Origin: Sinomonas sp. ASV486
GTDB taxonomy: Bacteria; Actinomycetota; Actinomycetes; Actinomycetales; Micrococcaceae
Assembly (NCBI RefSeq): GCF_030908215.1
Contig: NZ_JAVFJK010000003.1
Span: 309,883 to 373,882, forward strand
Direction: 5' to 3'
Length of the DNA: 64,000 nucleotides
Position 1 is the first letter of the stretch. Each line of letters starts with the position of its first letter. The position numbers were made by a program, and so were the translations under genes. Below, in pieces: positions 45,331 to 54,515 of this stretch. The notes beneath the pieces were generated by a model. That model was given only the letters and a program-made list of their open reading frames with translations, made no database searches and was not told the origin of the DNA.

Positions 45331-45927
45331 TTAAAGGCTTGCCAGAAGGGCCCGCGCGGAGTCGATATAGTACCCGGCAAACTCATGACCGCGGAGCGCG
45401 GACTGGATCGCAAAGCCCTGGATGATTCCCATGACGGCTGGGGCGAGCCGCCTGCCCTCGGCTGCCGCCTCAGCACGATCCAGGCCACGCGCTGAGGACA
45501 GCCACAGCGCGAGGTACGCCTCGATGTGGCCTCCGATTTCGTCGAGGATCCCCCGCCCGATCTCACTGAGCGAGTCGTTGCGCACAGCTTCTCCCCAGAC
45601 CTGGACGGCGACACCGGGGAAGAACTCCGTCTCGATGAGCCCCAGCATGAGCGCAGGGATCGCCTCAGCGGGCGCCGGCATCGGGTCTTGATCGCGAAGC
45701 CGCTCAAGCGCCGTCATGCGCTCTTGGAAGACGCGGCGCCCGACGTCGACGACAAGCTCTTCCTTGCTGCGGTAGTACACGTACACGGCCCCCGCGGACA
45801 GTCCTGCCTCGGCAATGATGTCTGCCATCGAGACGTTCGAGAAGCCCTTGTGGGCCACGCACGCCAAGGCGGCACCCTGGATCCGCTCGCGCATCGCCGC
45901 GCGGTGTTCATCACTGACCTTCGGCAT
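45331..45927 (-). CDS. TetR-family transcriptional regulator
   Basis: A 198-residue TetR protein. The DNA-binding domain has VAHKGFSNVSMADIIAEAGL and SAGAVYVYYRSKEELVVDV. The C-terminal ligand-binding region is all helical. The ATG at 45927 has GGAGGT immediately upstream. It is divergent from a membrane protein gene, with a perfect 12-bp palindrome between them, so it most likely represses that gene and itself in response to a small ligand. Confidence 0.9.
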   Translation of the reverse strand: MPKVSDEHRAAMRERIQGAALACVAHKGFSNVSMADIIAEAGLSAGAVYVYYRSKEELVVDVGRRVFQERMTALERLRDQDPMPAPAEAIPALMLGLIETEFFPGVAVQVWGEAVRNDSLSEIGRGILDEIGGHIEAYLALWLSSARGLDRAEAAAEGRRLAPAVMGIIQGFAIQSALRGHEFAGYYIDSARALLASL

Positions 45928-45952
45928 ACCTCCACGGTACAGGATAAAAAAC

Positions 45953-45964
45953 GAATGATCATTC
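45953..45964. promoter_or_regulatory. TetR-type operator
   Basis: GAATGATCATTC is a perfect 12-bp palindrome between the divergent TetR and membrane-protein genes, of the type bound by many TetR regulators. Confidence 0.7.
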
Positions 45965-46037
45965 TTGACTTCGAACACCTCGCAGGCACAATGGAGAACA
46001 AGCATTCTTTTTCCACCAACCCCGAGAGGCCGCACTC

Positions 46038-47174
46038 ATGTCCACGGCAACCGCACGAGCCGACGCCGAACACCGCTCCAAGCCGGTGTCCGGGCCCCAC
46101 ACGCCCTGGACCCACGCCGTCCGCACCGCTGTCCTCGCGGCCGTGGCCGTGTGCGTGGTCCTGCTCGCCTTCGCCTGGCCGAGCGTCACCGCCAAGGTCC
46201 AGAACCTCCCCGTCGCGGCGGTCGGATCTGCCGAACAGATCGCCCAGATCACCTCGAAGGCGCCCGAGGGCGCGCTCAATGTCAGGACGGCCGCGAGCCG
46301 TGACGAAGCCGTTGACCTCATCCGCCACCGCGAGGTCTACGGAGCGATCGTGCTCGGCAGCGCGCCCGAGATCCTGGTCGCGAGCGCCGGCAGCCCCGTG
46401 GCATCGCAAGCGCTGACACAGATGGGCGCCCAGATGCAGTCCCAGATCCAGAGCCAGGCCATCGCCGCGCTGCAGGCCGCGCTGAAGCAGGCAGCCGCGG
46501 CCGCCCAGCAGGCAGCGGCGGGCGGGCAGGCGCCGTCGTCCGCCAAGGCCCCGCAGTCATCCCAGACCCCGCCGCAGGCGATCCCCACGGTGACCGTGAC
46601 CGACGTCGTGCCCCTCTCCCCCGATGATCCGCGCGGCACAGGCCTGGCCGTAGCAGGCCTCCCGCTCGCGATGGGCGGCATGATCGGCGGCGTCCTCATC
46701 TCGCTTCTCGTCTCGGGGACGTGGCGCCGGCTCGGAGCGATCCTCGCCTACGGCGTCCTCGCGGGGCTGGGCCTGGCGGGCATCCTGCAGGGCTGGTTCC
46801 ACATCCTGCAGGGGGACTTCTCGGCGAATGCCAGCGCCATCGGACTCGGGGTCGTCGCCACGGCCGCGATCATCGTGGGCCTCAACGCGCTCATCGGGCG
46901 GGCGGGCATCGCCCTCGGCGCGGTCATCACGCTCTTCGTGGGCAACCCGCTCTCGTCGCTCACCCAGCCCAAGGAGTTCCTGCCGGCGCCGTGGGGCGAC
47001 CTCGGCCAGTGGCTCGTGCCCGGCGCCTCGGGCACGCTCCTGCGCGACCTCTCCTACTTCCCGGACGCGGCCACGGCCTTCCCGTGGCTCGTGCTGGCGG
47101 GGTGGGCGGTCCTCGGCGCGGTGCTCATCGCCGTCGGGCACTTCCGGAACGAGCCCGCCGTCGCCGACGTGTAG
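46038..47174 (+). CDS. ABC-2/YhgE-like membrane protein
   Basis: A 378-residue membrane protein. One membrane segment near residues 30-50 is followed by an extracellular domain of about 150 residues containing an Ala/Gln-rich stretch (AALKQAAAAAQQAAAGGQAP), then about five membrane segments from MGGMIGGVLISLLV to the C-terminus. This matches the half-ABC-2 permease layout of YhgE/Pip-like proteins and DUF3533 proteins, linked to export or cell-envelope functions. No ATPase gene is nearby. Control by the divergent TetR is likely. Confidence 0.75.
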   Translation: MSTATARADAEHRSKPVSGPHTPWTHAVRTAVLAAVAVCVVLLAFAWPSVTAKVQNLPVAAVGSAEQIAQITSKAPEGALNVRTAASRDEAVDLIRHREVYGAIVLGSAPEILVASAGSPVASQALTQMGAQMQSQIQSQAIAALQAALKQAAAAAQQAAAGGQAPSSAKAPQSSQTPPQAIPTVTVTDVVPLSPDDPRGTGLAVAGLPLAMGGMIGGVLISLLVSGTWRRLGAILAYGVLAGLGLAGILQGWFHILQGDFSANASAIGLGVVATAAIIVGLNALIGRAGIALGAVITLFVGNPLSSLTQPKEFLPAPWGDLGQWLVPGASGTLLRDLSYFPDAATAFPWLVLAGWAVLGAVLIAVGHFRNEPAVADV

Positions 47175-47187
47175 ACGCCCCCACGCA

Positions 47188-47231
47188 CGACGGCGGCGAC
47201 GCACCCCGTGAGGGGAGCCTCGCCGCCGTCG
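47188..47231. terminator. Bidirectional terminator hairpin
   Basis: A 12-bp stem (CGACGGCGGCGA and its complement) with an inner CCCC/GGGG pair, between the convergent membrane-protein and der genes. It shares a 17-base sequence with the terminator at 63604. Confidence 0.65.
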
Positions 47232-47258
47232 CGGTCTCGACGTGGCCTGACGCCGCGC

Positions 47259-48818
47259 CTACTTCTTCTTCGAGCGCCGTTCGCGGACACGCATGCCGAT
47301 CTCGATCGGCGTGCCCTCGAAGCCGAACGTCTCACGGAGACGGCGGGTGATGAAGCGGCGGTACCCGGGATCGAGGAAGCCCGTGGTGAAGAGCACGAAC
47401 TTCGGCGGGCGGCTCTGCGCCTGGGTACCGAACAGGATGCGGGGCTGCTTGCCGCCGCGCAGGGGGTGCGGGTGCGCGGCCACGAGCTCGCCAAGGAACG
47501 CGTTGAGGCGTCCGGTCGGGATGCGCGTGTCCCAGCCGGCGAGCGCCTTCTCGAGCGCAGGCACAAGGCGGTCCTTGTGCCAGCCGGTCTTCGCCGAGAT
47601 GTTCACGCGGGGCGCCCACTCGACGTGCGCGAGGTCCTTCTCGATGTCGCGCTCGAGCCAGCGGCGCCGCTCCTCGTCCATGAGGTCCCACTTGTTGAAC
47701 GCGATGACGAGCGCCCGGCCGGACTCGATGGCGAGCGTCAGGATGCGCACATCCTGCTCGGAGAGCACCTCGTCCGCGCCGAGGAGCACGACGGCGACCT
47801 CCGCCTTCTCGAGCGCGGCCTGCGTGCGCAGGGAGGCGTAGTACTCGGTCCCGTGGGCCATGTGCTGGCGGCGGCGGATGCCGGCCGTGTCCACGAAGCG
47901 CCATGTCTTTCCACCGAGCTCGATGTACTCGTCAATGGGATCGCGCGTGGTACCGGCGAGCTGATTCACGACGGCGCGCTCGGACCCTGCGAGCTTGTTC
48001 AGGAGCGAGGACTTGCCCACGTTGGGCCGGCCGATGAGCGCGACGCGGCGCGGGCCACCGGTGCGCTCGACGCCCGCGATGGCCGAGAACTCGGGGAGCA
48101 CCTCGAGGGCGGCGTCGAGCAGGTCCGCAACACCTCGGCCATGGAGGGCCGAGACGGGCCACGGCTGGCCGAACCCGAGGCCCCAGAGCCCCGCGGCATC
48201 GGCCTCCTGGGCGAAGTCGTCGACCTTGTTGGCAACGAGCAGCACGGGCTTCTTCGACTTGCGCAGCATCCGCATGACGCCCTCGTCCGTCGCCGTGGCG
48301 CCCACGGTCGCATCGACGACGAAAAGGACGGCATCCGCCATGCTCACCGCAATCTCGGCCTGCTCGGCGACCATCGCGTGGATGCCCTTGGCATCGCGCT
48401 CCCAGCCGCCGGTGTCCACGAGCGTGAACTTGCGGCCGTTCCACTCGGCCGGGTACGTGACCCGGTCCCGGGTGACGCCGGGGACATCCTCGACGACGGC
48501 CTCACGGCGTCCGATGATGCGGTTGACGAGCGTGGACTTGCCCACGTTCGGCCGGCCGATGATCGCGAGGACCGGATCCATCCGCGTGGGAGTGTCGGCG
48601 TCCCAGGCCTCGTCCTCGCCGGCGAGGAGACGGGCGTCTTCCTCGTCGAGGTCGTAGTCGTCGAGGCCGGCGCGCAGCGTCGCGGCGCGGTGCTCCGCCT
48701 CGGCGTCGTCCATCGCGGCGAGGTGCTCGGCGACCTGGTCCTCGCCCTCGGGGGTGTAGTCCTCGGCGCCGCCACTCCCGGCTGCCTCGAGGGAGCCTGT
48801 GTCCAGGGAATCGGTCAT
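47259..48818 (-). CDS. der: GTPase Der (EngA)
   Basis: A 519-residue double-GTPase needed for 50S ribosome assembly. The first G domain has [29 protein letters not shown] and ANKVDD; the second has [29 protein letters not shown] and FNKWDL. The C-terminal KH-like domain includes [17 protein letters not shown]. The first 85 residues form an acidic extension common in actinobacteria. It follows cmk by 33 bases in the conserved tyrA-cmk-der order. Confidence 0.96.
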   Translation of the reverse strand: MTDSLDTGSLEAAGSGGAEDYTPEGEDQVAEHLAAMDDAEAEHRAATLRAGLDDYDLDEEDARLLAGEDEAWDADTPTRMDPVLAIIGRPNVGKSTLVNRIIGRREAVVEDVPGVTRDRVTYPAEWNGRKFTLVDTGGWERDAKGIHAMVAEQAEIAVSMADAVLFVVDATVGATATDEGVMRMLRKSKKPVLLVANKVDDFAQEADAAGLWGLGFGQPWPVSALHGRGVADLLDAALEVLPEFSAIAGVERTGGPRRVALIGRPNVGKSSLLNKLAGSERAVVNQLAGTTRDPIDEYIELGGKTWRFVDTAGIRRRQHMAHGTEYYASLRTQAALEKAEVAVVLLGADEVLSEQDVRILTLAIESGRALVIAFNKWDLMDEERRRWLERDIEKDLAHVEWAPRVNISAKTGWHKDRLVPALEKALAGWDTRIPTGRLNAFLGELVAAHPHPLRGGKQPRILFGTQAQSRPPKFVLFTTGFLDPGYRRFITRRLRETFGFEGTPIEIGMRVRERRSKKK

Positions 48819-48851
48819 GGGAGTCTCCTTGAGAGTGTCAATGGGCGGCGC

Positions 48852-49631
48852 TCACGCACCGGCCGGGCGGCTCACGGCCGCGTGCACGACGCCGAGTACG
48901 GCGTCGACTGTCTGGTCAAAGTCAAGATCGGACGAGTCCACCGTGTAGACCCCGTCCGCTGCCTGGGTGAAGCTCGCGACTGCCGAGTCCTTCGCGTCCC
49001 GCGCGACCACCTGCTCGAGCAGGTCCTCGGCGCTCTGCGTCCCTCCGAGCTGGGCGCCGCGGCGGCGCAGTCGCGCCTCCTCCGAGGCGGTGAGCAGGAG
49101 CCGCACCTCGGCGTCGCGCGCCACGACGGTGGTGATGTCGCGGCCCTCGACCACCATGCGGCGGCCGTGCGCTGCGATGATCGCGCGCTGGCGGCGGATC
49201 AGCTCGTCGCGCACCCCGAGGTTGGTCGCCACGGCGCTGACTGACGCGGAGATGCGCGGCTCACGGATCGCATCCGTCACGTCCGCACCGCGCACGACGA
49301 CGCGCTCCGCGTCTGGGCTTGTGCTCAGCTCGAGGTCCAGGGTGCGGGCGGCCGCCTCGACCAGCTCGCCGTCGTCGAGGTCGACCTCCCGGTCGAGGCA
49401 GTCCCACGCGACGGCGCGGTACATCGCACCGGTGTCGAGGTACGCAAGCCGGAGCTGCCGGGCGACCTCCTTGGACACGCTCGACTTACCGGAGCCGGAC
49501 GGACCGTCGATAGCGACGACCAGCGGTCGGCCGAGCCGCAGGGGCTCAGCACCGGGCGCCGGGGTGTAGCGGACGGCAGTCCCGTGCTCAGTGCTCTGAG
49601 AATTCAGCTCCGTCACTGCAATACCCGCCAT
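48852..49631 (-). CDS. cmk: Cytidylate kinase
   Basis: A 259-residue (d)CMP kinase using ATP to make CDP/dCDP. The P-loop is VVAIDGPSGSGKSSVSKEVA; LAYLDTGAMYRAVAW, RISASVSAVA and VVEGRDITTVV follow, all hallmarks of bacterial Cmk. About 35 N-terminal residues precede the domain. The start overlaps the tyrA stop by 19 bases, so translation is coupled. Confidence 0.95.
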   Translation of the reverse strand: MAGIAVTELNSQSTEHGTAVRYTPAPGAEPLRLGRPLVVAIDGPSGSGKSSVSKEVARQLRLAYLDTGAMYRAVAWDCLDREVDLDDGELVEAAARTLDLELSTSPDAERVVVRGADVTDAIREPRISASVSAVATNLGVRDELIRRQRAIIAAHGRRMVVEGRDITTVVARDAEVRLLLTASEEARLRRRGAQLGGTQSAEDLLEQVVARDAKDSAVASFTQAADGVYTVDSSDLDFDQTVDAVLGVVHAAVSRPAGA

Positions 49632-50713
49632 CCGCGCTCCTCCAGTTCCGCAACCAGTGCATCATGCTTGCTCGGGAGCACGGAGATCTCCACCATGCCC
49701 ACATTGCGCCCCGACGAGTGGTCGAGGCGCAGGTCTTCGAGGTTCACCCCGATCTCGCCGATCTCCGTCAGGAGCCGGGCAATCTGGCCCGGCCTGTCGT
49801 CGACGAGGATGCTCATCCATGCGAAGGCCTGCGGCGGGCCGCCGTGCTTGCCCGGGATGCGGGCTACGCCGGCATTGCCTTCGCTCACGAGCTGGGCCAT
49901 GTCCAGCCGCGCGCCGGGCGCCGCCGGTGCCTCGAGCGTGCGGATGAGGCGCTCGACGTCGTCGCGGACACCGTACAGGTGCTCGACGACCTGAGGCGCG
50001 TTCGCACCGAGGATCTGCACCCAGAGGCCCGGATCACTCGCCGCGATCCGCGTCGTGTCGCGCAGGCCGTTGCCCGCAAGCGCCAGGAGACGCAGGTCGG
50101 TTCCCTGCAGGCGGGACGCGAGCAGGGATGACATGACCTGCGGGAGGTGGCTCACGAGCGCCACGGCCTCGTCGTGCTCTGCGGCGTCGAACTCGATGAC
50201 GTTGCCGCCGAGGTCCGCGCCGAGCGACTTGGCAAGACGGACGGCGTCATGATCGGCCTCCGGCGGCGCGCAGACCACCCACGGCATCGAGGTGAACAGC
50301 TCGCCGCGCGCAGCCACGGGGCCGGACTTCTCCCGCCCGGCCATCGGGTGCGTGCCCACGTACCGGGTGAGGTCGGCGCCCCGCTCGCGCAGTCCGGCCA
50401 GGATCGCGCCCTTGACGCTCGCGATGTCGACCACGACGGCGCGTGGCCACCGCTCGAGGGCCCGCGCGACGACGTCGACCGTCACGTCCGGCGGCGCGGC
50501 GACGACGACGAGCTCAGGTTGGACGCCCGGGTTGGCGTCGAGCTCTGCCACCGGCCTACCCGCTCCGATGTCGACGGCGACCGCTTGGTTGGTGGGCGAC
50601 GTGTCCTCAAGGAAGACGGGCACGCCGCGGTGCTCGAGCCCCAGGCCGATGCTCGCGCCGAGGAGGCCCGTGCCGATCACGACGACCGGGCCGTGCAGGT
50701 GCGTTGCGGACAT
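49613..50713 (-). CDS. tyrA: Prephenate dehydrogenase with ACT domain
   Basis: A 366-residue enzyme that converts prephenate to 4-hydroxyphenylpyruvate for tyrosine synthesis. The nucleotide-binding loop is VVVIGTGLLGASIGLGL; the active-site His is in GTHPMAGREKSG and a second conserved motif is VSHLPQVMSS. A C-terminal ACT domain (SILVDDRPGQIARLLTEIGE) suggests feedback by an aromatic amino acid. It lies between rluB and cmk, as in related actinobacteria. Confidence 0.94.
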   Translation of the reverse strand: MSATHLHGPVVVIGTGLLGASIGLGLEHRGVPVFLEDTSPTNQAVAVDIGAGRPVAELDANPGVQPELVVVAAPPDVTVDVVARALERWPRAVVVDIASVKGAILAGLRERGADLTRYVGTHPMAGREKSGPVAARGELFTSMPWVVCAPPEADHDAVRLAKSLGADLGGNVIEFDAAEHDEAVALVSHLPQVMSSLLASRLQGTDLRLLALAGNGLRDTTRIAASDPGLWVQILGANAPQVVEHLYGVRDDVERLIRTLEAPAAPGARLDMAQLVSEGNAGVARIPGKHGGPPQAFAWMSILVDDRPGQIARLLTEIGEIGVNLEDLRLDHSSGRNVGMVEISVLPSKHDALVAELEERGWRVLQ

Positions 50714-50740
50714 GTGGATATTCTCCCGGCCTCTCCCGGC

Positions 50741-51772
50741 CTAGAGGCCGACCGCGGCCATGAGGTGGCCGATCTCCTGCTTGCCGAGCCTGCGGACCGT
50801 GCCCTGCTTCTGGTCGCCGAGCCCGATCGGGCCGATCTTGGCGCGCACGAGGCGCTGGACGGGGAACCCGACGGCGTCGAACATGCGGCGCACGATCCGG
50901 TTCTTGCCGGAGTGCAGCACGACCTCGACGAGCACGAAGCCCGGCGTCGAGTCCACAAGGCGGAACGAGTCGACCCGGGCAATCCCGTCCTCGAGCTCGA
51001 CACCGTGGCGCAGCTGAGCGCCGATGCCCTGCGGCATGGGGCCGCGGACCTGGACCACATAGGTCTTCGGGATCTCGTAGGAGGGGTGCGTGAGGCGGTT
51101 CGCGAGCTCGCCGTCGTTCGTCAGGAGCAGGAGCCCCTCGGTGTTGGTGTCGAGGCGCCCCACATGGAAGAGGCGCTCGGGCGTGCCCGGACGCAGGTAG
51201 TCCGAGACGCACGGGCGGCCCTCGGGATCATCCATCGTGGAAACCACGCCGCGGGGCTTGTTGAACGCCATGTAGACGAGGTGCTCGTTGGTCTGGACGC
51301 GTACACCGTCCACGTGGATCACGTCCGTCTCCGGGTTGACCCTGGTGCCGAGCTCGGTGACGACCTCTCCGTTGACCTCAACGCGGCCCTCGGCAATGAA
51401 CTCCTCGCACACCCGGCGCGAGGCTACGCCCGCGTTGGCCATGACCTTCTGCAGGCGGATGCCGTCCTCTGCCATCTCGGCGCGGGTGCGGGGCTCGTGC
51501 TTGGGCAGGGGCGCCGGGGACTTGCGGGGGGCTGCGTCCTTGCGGACCGGCCCCAGATTGCGCCCGAAGCGCTCATTCGCAAACGGCGCCGCGCCTGACC
51601 CCTTGGCGAAGGGTCGTTCGCCGCGCTTGTGCTGCGATGCCTTCGGGGCGCCCTTTGCGCCGCCGCGAGCGGCGCCTCCGCGACCTCCTCCGCCGTATGA
51701 GTTGTTGCTGTTGTTCCCCCTGTTGGGGGTGCCCCCGTTGCGTGGTGAACCCTGGCGTCCCGCCTGTGCCAT
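50741..51772 (-). CDS. rluB: 23S rRNA pseudouridine synthase, RluB family
   Basis: About 343 residues. The first 100 are a low-complexity Gly/Asn/Arg/Lys-rich tail (RGNNSNNSYGGGGRGG). Then come an S4 RNA-binding domain (IRLQKVMANAGVASRRVCEE) and the synthase domain with the catalytic Asp in FHVGRLDTNTEGLLLLTNDG. It modifies the 23S rRNA helix near the peptidyl-transferase centre. In related genomes rluB directly follows scpB; here an HNH gene separates them. Confidence 0.92.
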   Translation of the reverse strand: MAQAGRQGSPRNGGTPNRGNNSNNSYGGGGRGGAARGGAKGAPKASQHKRGERPFAKGSGAAPFANERFGRNLGPVRKDAAPRKSPAPLPKHEPRTRAEMAEDGIRLQKVMANAGVASRRVCEEFIAEGRVEVNGEVVTELGTRVNPETDVIHVDGVRVQTNEHLVYMAFNKPRGVVSTMDDPEGRPCVSDYLRPGTPERLFHVGRLDTNTEGLLLLTNDGELANRLTHPSYEIPKTYVVQVRGPMPQGIGAQLRHGVELEDGIARVDSFRLVDSTPGFVLVEVVLHSGKNRIVRRMFDAVGFPVQRLVRAKIGPIGLGDQKQGTVRRLGKQEIGHLMAAVGL

Positions 51773-51933
51773 AACCAATGCCTCTGCAGTATGAAGCAGC
51801 CCTTTCGGGTGCGTGTTTGAAGTGGTGGGGCGAATGCCCACCCTCTAGGATAGCCGATCCTCGCGAGGCCCCGGCACGCGGCTCGAATCAGCGGGCATCT
51901 GAAACCTTTCTCTTCGATGATTCACTTCATAAT

Positions 51934-51949
51934 TCGAAGATATGTTCTA
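51934..51949 (+). promoter_or_regulatory. SOS-box-like site overlapping a leaderless promoter
   Basis: TCGAAG-ATAT-GTTCTA matches the actinobacterial LexA box (TCGAAC, four bases, GTTCGA) at 10 of 12 half-site positions. It overlaps a -10 element TATACT (51948-51953), which lies seven bases before the ATG at 51960, so transcription would start at or next to the start codon. Confidence 0.55.
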
Positions 51950-51959
51950 TACTGGGATC

Positions 51960-53771
51960 ATGAGCGAGTGGTTGCAAGGAAAATGGTCACGGGGGGACGA
52001 GTACTTGGACGAGTACGCCCTGCTCGCGACCCATTTCTCGGCCTCCACGGACTCGTCCGAATGGGGCATCGTCGATGCGGATGGCCTGGATGGGGACGCC
52101 TTCGACGCCGGGTGGTGGGACCGGAACGCTGAAGCCTTGGAAGAGCGGCAGGATGAGCAGGACGACGCAGAGCTGTGGGAGATCGCCGAGTCGTGGAGGG
52201 TCACCGAGGCGAAGGGCCAGGAGCCGGAATCCGCCCCCGCCGATCGTCGTGACGCGTTGGAGTATGCCGCTCTCCTCGTGCGGGCGCTGGAACGGTCCGA
52301 GGCAGCACAGGCCCGCCTCGATGCGGGTCGCATCTGGATCATGGCTGAACTCGTGAAGGCCGAGGGAGGCGCCGATCCCGACCTGATGACGCGACTCGAG
52401 GCTCCAGGGCTGGCCGCCTCGGAGGTCGCCGCTGCGCTGCGCATCCCACAGCGCACCGCGAGGGCGCGGATCGAGGAAGCACGGGCACTCACCGATCGGG
52501 CTATGGCGCCGGTGCTCGAGGGAATGAGGCAGGGACGCTTGAACCGGCAGCGGGCAGCGATTGCGGTCGATGCCGCAGTACCCGTGCCTGCCGGGCGACT
52601 TGCAGACTTCGCGGCGGCCGCAGCCGAGATCGCCGCGCCGACGGATCCGCAGCGCACCCCCACCCCGGGAGCACTGGGCCGGCGACTACGCCGCCTCGCC
52701 GAGGACTACGCGACGGAGCCCCTCGCCGTGCGGAAGTCCAAAGCCGTCGCCGGGCGACGGGTTGATGTCAGCCCAGTCGGGGACGGCATGTGCTGCATCA
52801 CGGCCCTGCTGCCCTTGGAAGACGGTGCGTTGATCGACACCCGGTTGGGTGCGATCGCGCGCTCCCTCCACGGCCCGAACGAGCACCGCACTTTCAACCA
52901 GCTCCGCGCTGACGCCTTCCGCGACCTCGTCCTTGGCTCCGCTTCCCTTGGGATGGGTCCCGTTGGGATGGGTCACCTTGCCACCGGCCCGCTCGGCACT
53001 GACCAGCCCGGCGCTGGGCGCGGTGAGTGGCCAGCGCCCGGGGCACGCGCTGCGGGGCCGGATGCTGGGGGCACCGAGGGGCCCGGCCTTGGTGGGGCGG
53101 GCGTTGAAGGCCCGGGTGCTGCGGACACTCGGTGGCCGCAAGCTCCTCTGGGCGGCGTGCGCATGCAACTGGTCCTCACCGCCGCCGAAGCAACCGTGAA
53201 CGGAACGAGCGACGCACCCGGTGAAATCCTGGGCTACGGCCCGATCGACGCGGAAACGACAAAGAGGCTCGCGGCGCAGACCACCTCCTGGTCGAGGATG
53301 GTGGTCGGGGCGAAGGACGGTGCGCCGCTGTCGATCGGCCGGATCAGCTACGCACCGACGGCATCTATGCGCCGGTTCCTGGCCCTCCGCGACGCCACCT
53401 GTCGGTTCCCGGGGTGCGACAAACCCGCAGCGGCCACCGAAGCCGACCACACCGTGGAATGGCAGCATGGCGGCAACACGGACGTCGCGAACCTTGCGCT
53501 CCTCTGTCCGGAACATCATCGTCTCAAGAGCCTCGGCTACTGGACCGCGCGCCACCTCGCCACCGACACTGCCACCGATGTCACCACGCTCGACGACGCA
53601 TCCGCCGCGGGCGTAGCGCCGGCGGTAGAACTCAGGACAGGATCAGCGTCCGAGCTCGGCGCAGGATCGGAGCCCGTGCCGGCGAGACCGCCCGGGACGC
53701 TCGAATGGAGGGCGCCCTCCGGCCGCACATACATCACCTACCCGCGCAGTGAGGACCCGCCGCCTTTCTAA
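51960..53771 (+). CDS. DUF222 (13E12-type) HNH endonuclease
   Basis: A 603-residue protein. A DUF222 domain covers about residues 80-300 (RRDALEYAALLVRALERSEA, IPQRTARARIEEARALTDRA). A Gly/Pro-rich linker of about 70 residues follows (GAGRGEWPAPGARAAGPDAG). The C-terminal HNH domain is complete: CRFPGCDKPAAATEADHTVE and LLCPEHHRLKSL, with two Cys and the catalytic His residues. Members of this group are repeated in mycobacteria and corynebacteria, and some are LexA-regulated. Opposite in strand to its neighbours, it splits the otherwise conserved rluB-scpB order, suggesting insertion. A leaderless start at 51960 is favoured because no ribosome binding site is present. Confidence 0.9.
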   Translation: MSEWLQGKWSRGDEYLDEYALLATHFSASTDSSEWGIVDADGLDGDAFDAGWWDRNAEALEERQDEQDDAELWEIAESWRVTEAKGQEPESAPADRRDALEYAALLVRALERSEAAQARLDAGRIWIMAELVKAEGGADPDLMTRLEAPGLAASEVAAALRIPQRTARARIEEARALTDRAMAPVLEGMRQGRLNRQRAAIAVDAAVPVPAGRLADFAAAAAEIAAPTDPQRTPTPGALGRRLRRLAEDYATEPLAVRKSKAVAGRRVDVSPVGDGMCCITALLPLEDGALIDTRLGAIARSLHGPNEHRTFNQLRADAFRDLVLGSASLGMGPVGMGHLATGPLGTDQPGAGRGEWPAPGARAAGPDAGGTEGPGLGGAGVEGPGAADTRWPQAPLGGVRMQLVLTAAEATVNGTSDAPGEILGYGPIDAETTKRLAAQTTSWSRMVVGAKDGAPLSIGRISYAPTASMRRFLALRDATCRFPGCDKPAAATEADHTVEWQHGGNTDVANLALLCPEHHRLKSLGYWTARHLATDTATDVTTLDDASAAGVAPAVELRTGSASELGAGSEPVPARPPGTLEWRAPSGRTYITYPRSEDPPPF

Positions 53772-53803
53772 ACGCCTTTCCGACTTTCTAAACGCCTTTC
53801 CGA
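53764..53803. repeat. Tandem 20-bp duplication at the HNH gene end
   Basis: CTTTCTAAACGCCTTTCCGA occurs twice head to tail; the first copy includes the HNH stop codon. Farther on, about 53872-53960, three imperfect copies of a GCACGACCGCGCGAC-like unit follow. Confidence 0.85.
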
Positions 53804-53960
53804 CGAGGACCGTGCTCAGCGCTGGAGCCTAGGAGACCAATGCCCGCACCCATTGAGGCGGTCTGGCTGCGCGCCACGAGCACGAGGCACGACCGCGCGA
53901 CGCGTGCACAAGGCACGACCGCGCGACCCGAGCACGAGACACCACCGCGCGACGCGAAGG

Positions 53961-54515
53961 CTAGTACGCGCCGTCGATCGCCTCGAGCTCGTCGAGGCCC
54001 GGAAGGTGCGGCGAAAGCCGCGGCAAGTCTTCTGCAGATCCGATTCCGAGGCGTTCCAGGAAGTACGACGTCGTCTGGTACAGAATGGCCCCCGACTCCG
54101 GGTCGTTGCCCACATCCTCAATGAGGCCACGGGTCACGAGGGTCTTGACCACCGAGTCGACGTTGACACCGCGGATCGCGGCAACGCGCGATCGGGCCAC
54201 GGGCTGGCGGTACGCAATGACAGCCAGAGTCTCGAGCGCAGCCTGGGTGAGACGCGCGGTCTGACCTTCGAGGACGTACTTCGAGACGATGTCGGCGAAC
54301 TCGGGGCGAGAGTAGAAGCGCCACCCTCCTGCCACCGCACGCAGCTCGAAGCCCCTTCCCTGCGCGGCATACTCAGCCGCGAGGGCAGCCAGGGCATGCT
54401 CAACCTCGGGCTGGGGAACTTCGAGCGTCGCTGCCAGCTCGGCTGCGCTCACGGGCTCGTCGACGACCATGAGGACTGCTTCGAGGGCCGCGCCGATGCC
54501 ACCGTCAGCTTGCAT
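53961..54515 (-). CDS. scpB: Segregation and condensation protein B
   Basis: A 184-residue ScpB made of two winged-helix domains: IGAALEAVLMVVDEPVSAAE at the start and LTQAALETLAVIAYRQPVAR in the second domain, with IRGVNVDSVVKTLVTRGLIE. It forms the kleisin-associated part of the SMC-ScpAB condensin complex. The ATG at 54515 overlaps the scpA stop by 11 bases. Confidence 0.94.
   Translation of the reverse strand: MQADGGIGAALEAVLMVVDEPVSAAELAATLEVPQPEVEHALAALAAEYAAQGRGFELRAVAGGWRFYSRPEFADIVSKYVLEGQTARLTQAALETLAVIAYRQPVARSRVAAIRGVNVDSVVKTLVTRGLIEDVGNDPESGAILYQTTSYFLERLGIGSAEDLPRLSPHLPGLDELEAIDGAY

Noticed and set aside
47208-49244. A 678-codon plus-strand frame opposite der and cmk
   Set aside because: It is antisense to two conserved housekeeping genes.
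53872-53960. CRISPR-like short repeats
   Set aside because: The units are imperfect, adjacent and lack unique spacers; no cas gene is present.
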